Shown here: positions 55,315-63,773 of the stretch, piece by piece
How positions within the stretch are numbered: position 1 is the first letter of the stretch
Layout: each line of letters begins with the position of its first letter
Assembly (NCBI GenBank): GCA_963703665.1
Contig: CAVPFB010000003.1
Coordinates: forward strand, 496,001 to 560,000
DNA length: 64,000 bases
Origin: AP-15 sp963703665
Lineage (GTDB): Bacteria; Pseudomonadota; Alphaproteobacteria; ATCC43930; CGMCC-115725
Direction: 5' to 3'
Notes under the pieces: model-generated
Seen by the model: the letters and a program-made list of their open reading frames with translations, nothing else
The model's database searches: none
Told to the model about the DNA's origin: nothing
Position numbers and translations under genes: made by a program

Positions 55315-55935
55315 ATGTCCTCGGTTCACGACGGTATTCCGATCGACCATCACGATTGGCATTCGCAAGGCTATGTCGAGGAATGGATCGCGCGCGACCT
55401 GACGCGCGACGACGAGCGTCGCAGGCGCCTGCAGCAGATGCTCGCGGTCGCAGCCTATCCGGCGGAGGTCGAAATCGCGGTGCTCGATGTCGGCGGCGGT
55501 TATGGCGTCGTCACCGAGGAAGTGCTGCGCGCCTTCCCGCGTTCCCATGTGACGTTGCAGGATTATTCGCAGCCGATGCTCGACCAGGCGCGGCTGCGTC
55601 TCGCGGCATATGCCGGCCAGGTGAGCTATGCCGTCGGCGATCTGCGCGACCCGGCATGGGCGCGGCAGGTCGGCGGCCCGTTCGATCTCGCCGTCTCGGC
55701 GATCGCGATCCACAATCTGCGCGATCTCGGCCAGATCGCCGCCTGCTACCGCGCGATTGCCGGACTGCTGAAGCCCGACGGCCTGTTTCTCGACTACGAT
55801 CTGTTCGATCTGATCGGCGGGATCGACCCGCAACTGCGGATGATCAGCGATGCCGGCTTTGCCGCGGCCGACTGCGTCTGGCGAGAAGGGCGGGTGGCGA
55901 TCGTCGCGGCGCGCCAGCCGCAGCGAGGCGCTTGA
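55315..55935 (+). CDS. class I SAM-dependent methyltransferase
   Basis: A 206-residue Rossmann methyltransferase. Motif I is AVLDVGGGYGVVTEEVLRA, followed by LQDYSQPMLDQARLRLAAYA and the acidic pocket residues in GDLRDPAWARQVGGPFDLAV. The substrate is unknown. ATG 55315 has AGGAGG six bases upstream; the frame stays open further up but opposite the glutathione reductase gene, so that part is not coding. It ends 127 bases before the Dyp peroxidase start. Confidence 0.82.
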   Translation: MSSVHDGIPIDHHDWHSQGYVEEWIARDLTRDDERRRRLQQMLAVAAYPAEVEIAVLDVGGGYGVVTEEVLRAFPRSHVTLQDYSQPMLDQARLRLAAYAGQVSYAVGDLRDPAWARQVGGPFDLAVSAIAIHNLRDLGQIAACYRAIAGLLKPDGLFLDYDLFDLIGGIDPQLRMISDAGFAAADCVWREGRVAIVAARQPQRGA

Positions 55936-56061
55936 TCCGATCTGCACCCATTCGAGAAACGCGCTATCGCGGGCTTGCTTGGAGCGGCCCCGTGTCGCAT
56001 CGTCCGGCGCGAGCGGCGCGCTAATCTGACGCTCGGAGATCGCGTATCCCGTGGGGCAACA

Positions 56062-57138
56062 ATGGAATCCAGCCGAATGACCGTGCCCGGAGCGGCGGCG
56101 GGACCGCGTGCGCTGACCCAGCTGTTGTCGATGGAGCTGACCCGCGCCGCGATTTTTCTCGTGGTCACCGTCGAGCCCGGCGCGCAGGCCGAGACAGCGG
56201 CGCGATCGGTGTGCGCCGATTTTGCCGCACTGTTGCGCACGGTCGGGTTTCGCGATCTCGAAGGCCGATTGTCCTGCGTCATGGCGTTCGGGTCCAAGGC
56301 CTGGGACCGGCTGTTCGGCGAGCCGCGCCCGGCCGAATTGCACCCATTCCGCGAGTTTGGCACCGGCGCGCGCCACGCGCCCGCCACGCCCGGCGACATC
56401 CTGTTCCACATCCGCGCCCAGCGCATGGATCTGTGCTTCGAATTGGCGAGCCTGCTGATGACCCGTCTTGGCGACGGTGTTGCGGTCGCCGACGAGGTGC
56501 ACGGCTTTGGCTATTTCGACCAGCGCGATCTCCTCGGCTTTGTCGACGGCACCGAAAACCCGCAGGGAGAAGCCGCTTTCGGCGCGGCTCTGGTCGGCGA
56601 CGAGGACCAGGGGTTTGCCGGCGGCAGCTATGTGATCGTGCAAAAATACCTGCACGACCTCGGAGCCTGGAACGCGCTCCCGACCGAGGCGCAGGAGCGC
56701 ATCATCGGCCGCACCAAATTGACCAATGTCGAGCTCGATGACTCGATCAAACCGAGTTCGGCGCACAATGCACTGACGGTGATCGTCGAGAACGGCGAAG
56801 AGGTCAAAATCGTCCGCGACAACATGCCGTTCGGCCAAGTCGGACAGGGCGATTTCGGCACCTATTTCATCGGGTACAGCCGTTCGCCGCGGACCATCGA
56901 GCAGATGCTTGAAAACATGTTCGTCGGCCGGCCGCCGGGCAATTACGACCGCATTCTCGATTTCAGCCGCGCCGTCACCGGCAATCTGTTCTTTGCGCCG
57001 AGCGCGACGTTTCTGGACGGCGTGACGGTGGATGAGCCGACGGCAGCGCCCGCGGCCGAAGCTCCGCCACCCACCCCGTCGGTGCATGACGGTTCGCTCG
57101 GCATCGGCTCCCTAAAGAAAGGCCCCCGCAATGAATAA
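56062..57138 (+). CDS. encapsulated Dyp-type heme peroxidase with C-terminal cargo-loading peptide
   Basis: A 358-residue dye-decolorising peroxidase. The catalytic GFVDGTENPQGE holds the GxxDG aspartate. The proximal heme His lies in IKPSSAHNAL, and the distal Arg in YSRSPRTIEQML. The tail after an Ala/Pro linker ends DGSLGIGSLKK, the encapsulin-targeting peptide of the LxxGSL type. The linker and peptide dock it inside the shell. It overlaps the encapsulin gene by eight bases, so both are co-translated. ATG 56062 is used; ATG 56077 is also possible. Confidence 0.95.
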   Translation: MESSRMTVPGAAAGPRALTQLLSMELTRAAIFLVVTVEPGAQAETAARSVCADFAALLRTVGFRDLEGRLSCVMAFGSKAWDRLFGEPRPAELHPFREFGTGARHAPATPGDILFHIRAQRMDLCFELASLLMTRLGDGVAVADEVHGFGYFDQRDLLGFVDGTENPQGEAAFGAALVGDEDQGFAGGSYVIVQKYLHDLGAWNALPTEAQERIIGRTKLTNVELDDSIKPSSAHNALTVIVENGEEVKIVRDNMPFGQVGQGDFGTYFIGYSRSPRTIEQMLENMFVGRPPGNYDRILDFSRAVTGNLFFAPSATFLDGVTVDEPTAAPAAEAPPPTPSVHDGSLGIGSLKKGPRNE

Positions 57139-57937
57139 CCTGCACCGCGAGCTGGCGCCGATTTCCGACATGGCCTGGGCGCAGATCGAGGAAGAGGCCG
57201 CGCGCACCTTGAAGCGCTACCTCGCCGGGCGGCGTGTCGTCGATGTCGAAGGTCCGGCCGGCAGCGCGCTCTCCGCCGTGGGCACCGGCCATCTGCGCAA
57301 CATCGCGGCGCCGGCCGACGGCATTCTGTCCCGTCAGCGCGAGGTCAAGCCGCTCGTCGAATTGCGCGTGCCGTTCGAATTCGACCGGCAGATGATCGAC
57401 GATGTCGAGCGCGGCGCCCAGGATTCGGATTGGCAGCCGGTCAAGGACGCTGCCAAAAAGATTGCCTTCGCCGAGGACGCCGCGATTTTCGACGGCTATG
57501 CCGCGGGGAATATCGAGGGTATCCGCCAGGGCGCCAGCAATCCGGTGGTGACCCTACCGGCCGATGTGCGCAACTATCCCAACGCGATCGCGCACGCGCT
57601 GACCGAGCTGCGCCTCGCCGGGGTCAACGGCCCCTACTCGGTGCTGCTCGGCGCCGACGCCTATACTGCGGTCAGCGAAGGGGTCGATTACGGCTATCCG
57701 ATCATCCAGCACATCCACCGGCTGGTCGAGACCGAGATCATCTGGGCGCCGGCCATCGCCGGAGCCTTTGTCCTGACCACCCGCGGCGGCGATTTCGCCC
57801 TGCATATCGGCCAGGACTTCTCGATCGGCTATCTCTCCCACACCGACGCCGCGGTGCGCCTCTATCTTCAGGAATCGTTCACTTTTCTGCTGCTGACCAG
57901 CGAGGCCGTGGTGGCGCTGGCGCCCCCGGCAGGCTAG
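57131..57937 (+). CDS. family 1 encapsulin shell protein (peroxidase-linked)
   Basis: A 268-residue HK97-fold shell protein of the linocin-M18 type, forming 60-mer or larger nanocompartments. The typical start NNLHRELAPISDMAWAQIEE is followed by GRRVVDVEGPAGSAL, the E-loop region REVKPLVELRVPFEF and FDGYAAGNIEGI. The C-terminal VRLYLQESFTFLLLTSEAVV closes the fold. It encloses the Dyp peroxidase encoded just upstream, with which it is translationally coupled. A second, divergent encapsulin occurs 5 kb away. Confidence 0.95.
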   Translation: MNNLHRELAPISDMAWAQIEEEAARTLKRYLAGRRVVDVEGPAGSALSAVGTGHLRNIAAPADGILSRQREVKPLVELRVPFEFDRQMIDDVERGAQDSDWQPVKDAAKKIAFAEDAAIFDGYAAGNIEGIRQGASNPVVTLPADVRNYPNAIAHALTELRLAGVNGPYSVLLGADAYTAVSEGVDYGYPIIQHIHRLVETEIIWAPAIAGAFVLTTRGGDFALHIGQDFSIGYLSHTDAAVRLYLQESFTFLLLTSEAVVALAPPAG

Positions 57938-57990
57938 CCGGGCTTTTGGCTCGTTACATCTCGCCTTGACCAGGGCTCGACCCGGTCATC

Positions 57991-58041
57991 CACGTCTTCG
58001 GACGCCCGAAGCAAGACGTGGGTACGCGGGACAAGCCCGCG
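57991..58041. repeat. paired hairpin repeat after the first encapsulin gene
   Basis: CACGTCTT (57991-57998) and AAGACGTG (58013-58020) form one stem, and CGCGGG-ACAAG-CCCGCG (58025-58041) the next. This is the common alphaproteobacterial intergenic repeat of the CGTGGATGCCCGGGTC type. It separates convergent genes and may end both transcripts. Confidence 0.65.
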
Positions 58042-58084
58042 CAAAACGGGAGAAGCTCTTCCGAGTTCTGTTCGGATTGGGCGC

Positions 58085-58930
58085 TCAGCTGCGGCGCTGC
58101 TGGCGGCGCAGAAAGTCGATCAAGATCGCCGCCAGGAGGCCCTCCTTTTTCTCCCAGTCTTCGAGGGCGACGTCGAGGTCGGGGCGGTCCTCGGTCAAGA
58201 CCTCGTGATATTCGCTGTTCGGCAGCAGCCGGTGCGCGACCTGCGCCGGCAGCCGCGGATGCACCCGGTCGTTGCCGGGGACGATGCAGGCCGGCATCGT
58301 CATCGAGCGCAATTCGGCCGGGCTGAGACCGATGACCGGGTGCTCGGCGCCCTCGTTGAAGGCGCGGCGCCAGCGCTCCATGACCGCGACAAAGCTCTCC
58401 GCACCGATCGCGTTCAGCCGCGCGCGGTTGGCGGGGTTGGCCTTGATCACCTCGCCGAAATGCTCGCTGGCGCAGACCGCCGCGATGCCGCCCGATCGCG
58501 CCATCTCGATGAACTGAGTGTAGTAATTCTCCACCAGCCGCTCGGCGGCATAAGCGCCGCCGGTGACCCGCCACAGCAACAGGCCGCGCACCGCCGCCGG
58601 ATGGCGCAGCGCCAATAGCAGGGCCAGCCGGCAGCCCGACGAGCTGCCGCCGATAAACGCCGGCAAGGCATCGAGATGCGACAGCAGCTCGCGCAAATCC
58701 TCGGCCCAGATCTCGTTCTCCGAATTGCCGCCGTCGAACGACACCCCTGAGGCGCCGCAATTGCGCCGGTCGTAGATCAGCACCCGGTTGCCGGCCTCGG
58801 CGATCTTCTCCGCCAGCTTCTCGACCCCGGCGAGCCCGCGCCGTCCGCCCGGCTGCAGTGCAACCCACGGCCCATGTTCGCCGAGCACCCGGTAATTGAT
58901 CGCGACGCCGCGGATCGATGCGACCGGCAT
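58085..58930 (-). CDS. alpha/beta hydrolase
   Basis: A 281-residue alpha/beta hydrolase. The strand YDRRNCGASGVSFDGGNSE is typical, the nucleophile elbow is FIGGSSSGCRLALLLALRHP, and the triad acid and histidine fit PGNDRVHPRLPAQ and SEYHEVLTED. It may be an esterase, lactonase or epoxide hydrolase. ATG 58930 has GGAG four bases upstream. It is convergent with the first encapsulin gene and lies between the two encapsulin loci. Confidence 0.83.
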   Translation of the reverse strand: MPVASIRGVAINYRVLGEHGPWVALQPGGRRGLAGVEKLAEKIAEAGNRVLIYDRRNCGASGVSFDGGNSENEIWAEDLRELLSHLDALPAFIGGSSSGCRLALLLALRHPAAVRGLLLWRVTGGAYAAERLVENYYTQFIEMARSGGIAAVCASEHFGEVIKANPANRARLNAIGAESFVAVMERWRRAFNEGAEHPVIGLSPAELRSMTMPACIVPGNDRVHPRLPAQVAHRLLPNSEYHEVLTEDRPDLDVALEDWEKKEGLLAAILIDFLRRQQRRS

Positions 58931-59004
58931 GGCTCTCCCCATGGTCGAACGACGGGATTTCTGCCATCCTAGCTGATATCCCTCCGACGCGCAGAGGAAT
59001 CGAC

Positions 59005-59079
59005 ATGCAGGTTGGCGTCTTCTATTTCCCGGTGGATGACGGCATCGACAAATCCGCGCCCCTGGCCCAGGCGGGATGA
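59005..59079 (+). pseudogene. 5' fragment of an LLM-class oxidoreductase gene
   Basis: AGAGGAA precedes ATG 59005. The 24-residue frame MQVGVFYFPVDDGIDKSAPL closely matches the first strand of LLM-class oxidoreductases (FGVFYFPTDYGIDI...), then stops at TGA 59077-59079. Nothing downstream continues the barrel, because the glutamine-synthetase-like gene starts at 59176. It is a truncated relic, consistent with the several LLM genes in this genome. Confidence 0.5.
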
Positions 59080-59098
59080 TCGCGGAACAGACCGCCCC

Positions 59099-59122
59099 TC
59101 TCCCGCGCAATCAGGGGGAGAG
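59099..59122. repeat. CTCTCC...GGAGAG dispersed hairpin
   Basis: CTCTCC (59099-59104) and GGAGAG (59117-59122) pair around a 12-base loop, followed by AAAAA. It is an incomplete copy of the repeat at 23774-23801. It lies in the region between divergent genes, so ending transcripts is not its evident job. Confidence 0.5.
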
Positions 59123-59175
59123 AAAAATCATGCGGCGCGGTCCAATGAGCGGGGCGGTTCAATGAAGAGAACAGC

Positions 59176-60450
59176 ATGATCCGCGAAGAACTCGTCTTCG
59201 TCGCCACCTGCGACATCTCCGGGCATACGCGGGGCAAGGGGTTTCCGGCGCGCGAATTGCCGGCGCGGCTGACCAAGGGCATCGGCTGGACCGGCAGCAA
59301 CCTGATGATGTCCCCGGCCGGCCCGATCTGGGACACGCCCTTCGGCACCGCCGGCGATCTGATGATCGTGCCCGACCCGGCGGCCGAGGTGCGGGTCGAT
59401 TTCGCCGACGGCTCGGCGGTCGAGCATTTCTTCCTGGGCGACATCCGCACGACCGATGGCAAGCCGTGGGAATGCTGCCCGCGTGATTTCCTGCGCCGCG
59501 CGGCGCAGGAGCTGGAGGAGACGGCGGGCCTGCGCCTGATGGCCGCTTTCGAGCAGGAATTCGTCTATACCGGCACCGACGACCGGCCGGGCGACGCCTA
59601 TGCGCTCGGCGCGTTTCGCCGCCAGGGCCAGTTCGGCGAAGCGTTTATCGGCGCTTTGCGCGCCGCCGGGCCGGCCCCCGACAGTTTTCTCGCCGAATAC
59701 GGCCCGCGCCAGTTTGAGGTGACAGTGGCGCCGCAGCCGGCCCTGACCGCGGCCGACCATGCGGTCATCACCCGCGAGATGGCGCGTGCCACGGCCTTTC
59801 GGCTCGGCCATCGCGCGGTCTTTTCGCCGAAGCCCGATCCCGATCTGGTCGGCAGCGGCGTGCACATTCATCTGAGCCTGTGGGACGGGGCCGGCCGGCC
59901 GGCGACCCACGCGCTCGGCGAGACGATGGATCTGAGCCAGCCGGCGCAGCATTTCTGTGCCGGCGTTTTGCACCACATGCCGGCGATTTGCGCGGTCGCC
60001 GCACCCTCGCCCGTTTCCTATCTGCGGCTGGTGCCGAATGCCTGGGCGCCAACGATGATCGACTTGGTGCGCCAGGACCGCGGCGCCAGCCTGCGGCTCT
60101 GCCCGGTCTTCGCCGCCGCTGGTGCCGACGAAATCGCCCGCCAGTTCAACGTCGAGTTTCGCGTCTGCGACGCCGCGGCGAGCCCCTATCTGGCGCTCGG
60201 TATGGTAATCTTTGCCGGGGTGGACGGCATCCGCCGGGCATTGCCGTTGCCGGCATCGGGAAATGGGGTGCCGTCCTTGCCCCGTTCGCTCGACCGGGCG
60301 CTCGACCAACTCGCCGCCAGCGAGGCTGCCGCGCGCTGGTTCGGGCCGACCCATATGGACGCCTATCTGCGCTTCAAACGGGTCGAGGCGGAAAAGGTCG
60401 CTGCCCTGTCGCCGGCCGAGCTGTGCGCCCACTACGCCGAGATTTATTGA
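59176..60450 (+). CDS. glutamine synthetase family protein (GlnA/PuuA-like)
   Basis: A 424-residue GS-type ligase catalytic domain. Metal and substrate residues sit in AAFEQEFVYTG, EYGPRQFEVTVAP, SGVHIHLSLWDG and PSPVSYLRLVPNAWAP. The N-terminal beta-grasp is short. Such GS-like enzymes often gamma-glutamylate an amine, as PuuA does for putrescine, rather than ammonia. The N-formylglutamate-amidohydrolase-like gene follows after 30 bases, which fits glutamate-side chemistry. A polyamine importer lies 8 kb away. Confidence 0.85.
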   Translation: MIREELVFVATCDISGHTRGKGFPARELPARLTKGIGWTGSNLMMSPAGPIWDTPFGTAGDLMIVPDPAAEVRVDFADGSAVEHFFLGDIRTTDGKPWECCPRDFLRRAAQELEETAGLRLMAAFEQEFVYTGTDDRPGDAYALGAFRRQGQFGEAFIGALRAAGPAPDSFLAEYGPRQFEVTVAPQPALTAADHAVITREMARATAFRLGHRAVFSPKPDPDLVGSGVHIHLSLWDGAGRPATHALGETMDLSQPAQHFCAGVLHHMPAICAVAAPSPVSYLRLVPNAWAPTMIDLVRQDRGASLRLCPVFAAAGADEIARQFNVEFRVCDAAASPYLALGMVIFAGVDGIRRALPLPASGNGVPSLPRSLDRALDQLAASEAAARWFGPTHMDAYLRFKRVEAEKVAALSPAELCAHYAEIY

Positions 60451-60480
60451 GGGGCTTTCAGTGCACCTCGTCGCATCGCA

Positions 60481-61257
60481 ATGACCAAAGCTTCATTCCT
60501 TGACCCCGACGAACCGGACGCGGTCGCTATCGAAAACGAGGCCGGCGGCTCCGCGTTTTTTCTCGCCTGCGATCATGGCGGCCACGCCATCCCGCGCCGG
60601 CTCGGGCGGCTCGGCCTCTCCGAACCGGACACCTTGCGCCATATCGCCTGGGACATCGGCATCGCCGCGGTCGGCCGGCTGCTGTCGGCGCGATTGAATG
60701 CGGCGCTGATCCTTCAGAGCTATTCGCGGCTGGTGATCGACTGCAACCGCGACCCGAGGGTGACCAGCTCTATCCCGGAAGTGAGCGAGGAAACCCCGAT
60801 CCCCGGCAATCGCGGTTTGAGCGAAGCCGCGCGGGCGGCGCGGATCGAGGCGATCTTCCGACCCTATCACGATCGGATCGCGGCAGCGCTCGACCGCCGT
60901 GCAGTAGAGGGCCGGGCCACGGTATTGGTGGCTTTGCACAGCTTCACCCCGGTTTTTATCGGGGTGTCGCGGCCGTGGCAGATCGGCGTCTTATACAATC
61001 GCGACGCGCGGCTCGCCCATCCGCTCTTGAGATTGTTGCGGGCCGAAGGCGACCTCATCGTCGGCGACAACGAGCCTTACCGGGTCACCGACCTGACCGA
61101 CTACACCGTTCCGGTGCATGGCGAGCGCCGCGGCCTGCCTCATGTCGAGATCGAGATCCGCCAGGACCTGATCGCCGAGCCCGCGGGCCAGGGCGCCTGG
61201 GCCGAGCGCCTGGCGCGCCTGCTCCCCGCCGCATACGCCCAATCCCCGCGCGCCTGA
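60481..61257 (+). CDS. N-formylglutamate amidohydrolase family protein
   Basis: A 258-residue member of the HutG2/N-formylglutamate amidohydrolase fold. The zinc-site motif CDHGGHAIPRRLG and the conserved RLVIDCNRDP, then VALHSFTPVF, match the family. It would cleave an N-acyl glutamate or similar amide. It is in a probable operon with the GS-like gene upstream, so the pair may make and break a glutamyl or formyl-glutamyl intermediate. Histidine-degradation genes are not present. Confidence 0.85.
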   Translation: MTKASFLDPDEPDAVAIENEAGGSAFFLACDHGGHAIPRRLGRLGLSEPDTLRHIAWDIGIAAVGRLLSARLNAALILQSYSRLVIDCNRDPRVTSSIPEVSEETPIPGNRGLSEAARAARIEAIFRPYHDRIAAALDRRAVEGRATVLVALHSFTPVFIGVSRPWQIGVLYNRDARLAHPLLRLLRAEGDLIVGDNEPYRVTDLTDYTVPVHGERRGLPHVEIEIRQDLIAEPAGQGAWAERLARLLPAAYAQSPRA

Positions 61258-61350
61258 GCTTGCAGGCCTTTGTCGCCGAGCGATGCGAACTGCGCGGCGT
61301 GCAGCTTACCAGAAGGGAAAAACGCGAGCGGCGATGAGGGATCGGCGCCG

Positions 61351-62209
61351 TTACCGCGGGCGGTGCGCGGTCACCAGGAACACCGTCGATGGCAGCGCCG
61401 TCCCGTTCTTGGCATGGGCGGCAAAAGCCTCCTCGATCTCGCGCGCGGATCATTGCGAGCGTCGCCGCGTCGGGCTTTTTCTCGTCGATCAGCCGGCCGG
61501 AGGGGCCCATGATGCAGGCATGCTCGGCCTCCTCCTTCGGCGCCGAAGCAAAGATGCCGGGAGTTTCGCGGTGGATCCCGATCGCCTCGAACCCGGCCGT
61601 GCCGAGAAACCCGCGCACGTAATCGGGGTCGCTGAACGCCATCGGCCCGGGCGCGCGCGCCGGCTTCGGCTCGGGTGGGCCGAGATGGCGCAACGCCACG
61701 CGATATGGGATCAGCCAATGCTCGTTGGCGTCGAGCGGGCCCCAGCAGGCAAAGCACAGCCGCCCGCCGGGCCGCGCCGCCGCCCGCAGATTGGCGAATG
61801 CCGCCCCCGGGTCGCTGAAGAACATGACCCCGAAGCGCGAGGCGATCAGGTCGAAACGGCCGGGCTCGAACCCGTGGGTCTGCGCGTCGGCCTGCATCAG
61901 ACTGACATTGCGCCGCCCGCTCTCCGCGAGGCGCTTTTGCGCGCCGGCCAGCATCGCATCGGAAATATCGGCGCCGACGACCTCGCCGCGCTCGCCGACC
62001 GCCTCGGCCAACGGCAGCGTGAACGCACCGGTGCCGCAGCCGATTTCGAGCACCCGTTCACCGGGCTTCACCGCCGAATGCCGCAGCAACAGATCGTTGA
62101 CCCCGCGCACCCGGCGCTCGACAAAGCCTTCGAGACCGACCCAGCGCGGGCCGGCGACAGTGTTCCAATATTCCTGCTGCGCTGCGTTCGCGTCGCTTGC
62201 TGCCGCCAT
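61351..62209 (-). CDS. class I SAM-dependent methyltransferase, UbiE/COQ5-like (frameshift near 61443)
   Basis: A ~286-residue methyltransferase once joined. It starts AAASDANAAQQEYWNTVAGP and has motif I VLEIGCGTGAFTLPLAEAVG, then GADISDAMLAGAQKRLAESG. After RARD the frame loses sense. A shift in the CGCGCG run at 61441-61446 restores EIEEAFAAHAKNGTALPSTV and FLVTAHRPR with a TAA at 61351-61353. GGAGGAAAGAGG precedes ATG 62209. It is divergent from the ferritin-like cargo gene. Substrate unknown. Confidence 0.83.
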
Positions 62210-62432
62210 CCTCTTTCCTCCGCTCAATTCCATTCGATCGGCCTTGCTGCGCTCACTCGCCGAGCGGGCGACGCGATTGCCGCCTGCCGTTTTGCCGCGG
62301 TCAGCGTTACTCCAATGCGGCCGGTGCCGACCGGCGGCGATTTTTCCACCCGCGCGGGCGGTGCGCAATTCGGATTTGCTCGATGACGCGCCTTTGCCCG
62401 ACAATCCCGCAAAACGGAGGCGATAACTCAGA

Positions 62433-62822
62433 ATGTCGAGCGAAGACCTTCACATTCCGCGCGAGCGGCTCTCGCCGGAAGCTCGCCTGCTGCATTACGC
62501 GATCGTGTCGCTGAAAGAGGAGCTCGACGCGGTCGACTGGTACCGGCAGCGTGCCGACGACAGCGAGAACGAGGCGCTCAAATCGGTGCTGCTGCACAAC
62601 ATGCGCGACGAAATCGAACATGCGTCGATGCTGCTGGAATGGCTGCGCCGCAACAACGCCGTCTTCGCGCGGATGTTCGACACCTACCTTTACACCGAGG
62701 CGCCGATCATTGCGGCCGATGCCGCTCCGGGCGCTCCCACGGCCGGCGCCGCCGCTGCGCCCGCCGGCGGCGGACCACGCGACGATCTCGGCTTCACCGT
62801 CGGCTCGCTGAAAGGGAAATAG
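62433..62822 (+). CDS. encapsulated ferritin-like protein (EncFtn)
   Basis: A 129-residue half-ferritin for encapsulin. Its two helices carry the ferroxidase ligands: Glu in SLKEELDAVDWYRQRA and Glu/His in MRDEIEHASMLLEWLRRN, the pattern that forms the site between subunits of the decamer. An Ala/Gly/Pro linker (residues ~95-115) leads to the loading peptide DDLGFTVGSLKGK at the end. It oxidises Fe(II) to be stored inside the shell. The encapsulin gene starts three bases after its stop. Confidence 0.95.
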   Translation: MSSEDLHIPRERLSPEARLLHYAIVSLKEELDAVDWYRQRADDSENEALKSVLLHNMRDEIEHASMLLEWLRRNNAVFARMFDTYLYTEAPIIAADAAPGAPTAGAAAAPAGGGPRDDLGFTVGSLKGK

Positions 62823-62825
62823 CAG

Positions 62826-63630
62826 ATGGACTATTTCAATCGCGAGCTGGCGGCGTTTCCGTTGACCCTGTGGGCCGCGATCGACGAGGCGGCGATCAAG
62901 GCCGCGCGCGACCGTCTGATTGCCCGCCGCATCCTCGATGTCGAGGGGCCGTTCGGCGTCGGCCTGACCGCGATCGAGGTCGGCGACGACGAGTACCGCC
63001 AGCCCGAGCCGACCGACGCCGGCGCGGTGATCAGCCGGACCGTGCCGGTGCCGATGCTGCGCCGCAGCTTCCGGCTCAGCATCCGCCGCGTCGCCGCCCA
63101 TGTCGAGTACGGGCAGGCGGTCAATCTGAGCCCGGTCGCGAACGCCGCCGAGGCGGTCGCCGACGCCGAGGAGCGCATGGTCTATTACGGCCAGCCCGAT
63201 TTCGGCCTGCCTGGCCTGTTGACCGTCGCCGAGCGCCAAGAGGTCGCAGGCGGCGCCTGGTCGGCGCTCGACCGTGCGTTGCAGGACGCGCTCGCCGCCG
63301 CGACCAAGCTCGACGAGCGCGGCTTCCGCGGCCCCTACAGCCTGGTGCTGGCGCCGGCGCTCTACAACGCGCTGTTCCGGCTCTACCCGGGGACCGACGT
63401 GCTTGCAGCTCGAGCATCTGCGCCGGTTGTGCACCGGCGGGATCTACAAGGCGCCGATCGAGGGCGGCATCATGGTCGATCCTCGCCTCGGCGTCTTGGT
63501 CGTCGGCCAGGATCTGCGCTCGGGCTATGTCGGCCAGGATGGCGTTCACTACCAGCTCTATGTCAGCGAGAGCATCGCCCTGCGCATCGACGAGCCGACG
63601 GCGATCTGCACGCTCTCGGCCGCTTTGTAA
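62826..63630 (+). CDS. family 1 encapsulin shell protein (ferritin-linked, frameshift at 63404)
   Basis: A ~267-residue HK97-fold shell protein. It begins MDYFNRELAAFPLTLWAAID, has RRILDVEGPFGVGLTAIEVG and RGPYSLVLAPALYNALFRLY. One extra T at 63404-63405 breaks the frame after GTDV; removing it yields LQLEHLRRLCTGGIYKAPIE, then GGIMVDPRLGVLVVGQDLRS and YQLYVSESIALRIDEPTAI to the stop TAA. Without the fix the frame stays open to the window edge. It is distinct from the peroxidase-linked encapsulin, and its own cargo is the ferritin-like protein upstream. Confidence 0.93.
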
Positions 63631-63773
63631 GCAATCGCCGCCGCTCCCGATTCGTCCTGCCGAGCTTTGCGCGGCTGGCTCTGCGCCGCGCTGGACAAGG
63701 AGAGGTGCCGGTTCGTACCGGATGCGCTAATGTTAACCGGGTGCCGGAATGGGCGCGGCAGCGAGAATGGGCG

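Noticed and set aside
55294..57087. Long minus-strand frame across the Dyp peroxidase and methyltransferase
   Set aside because: Antisense shadow. The plus strand holds both real genes with catalytic motifs.
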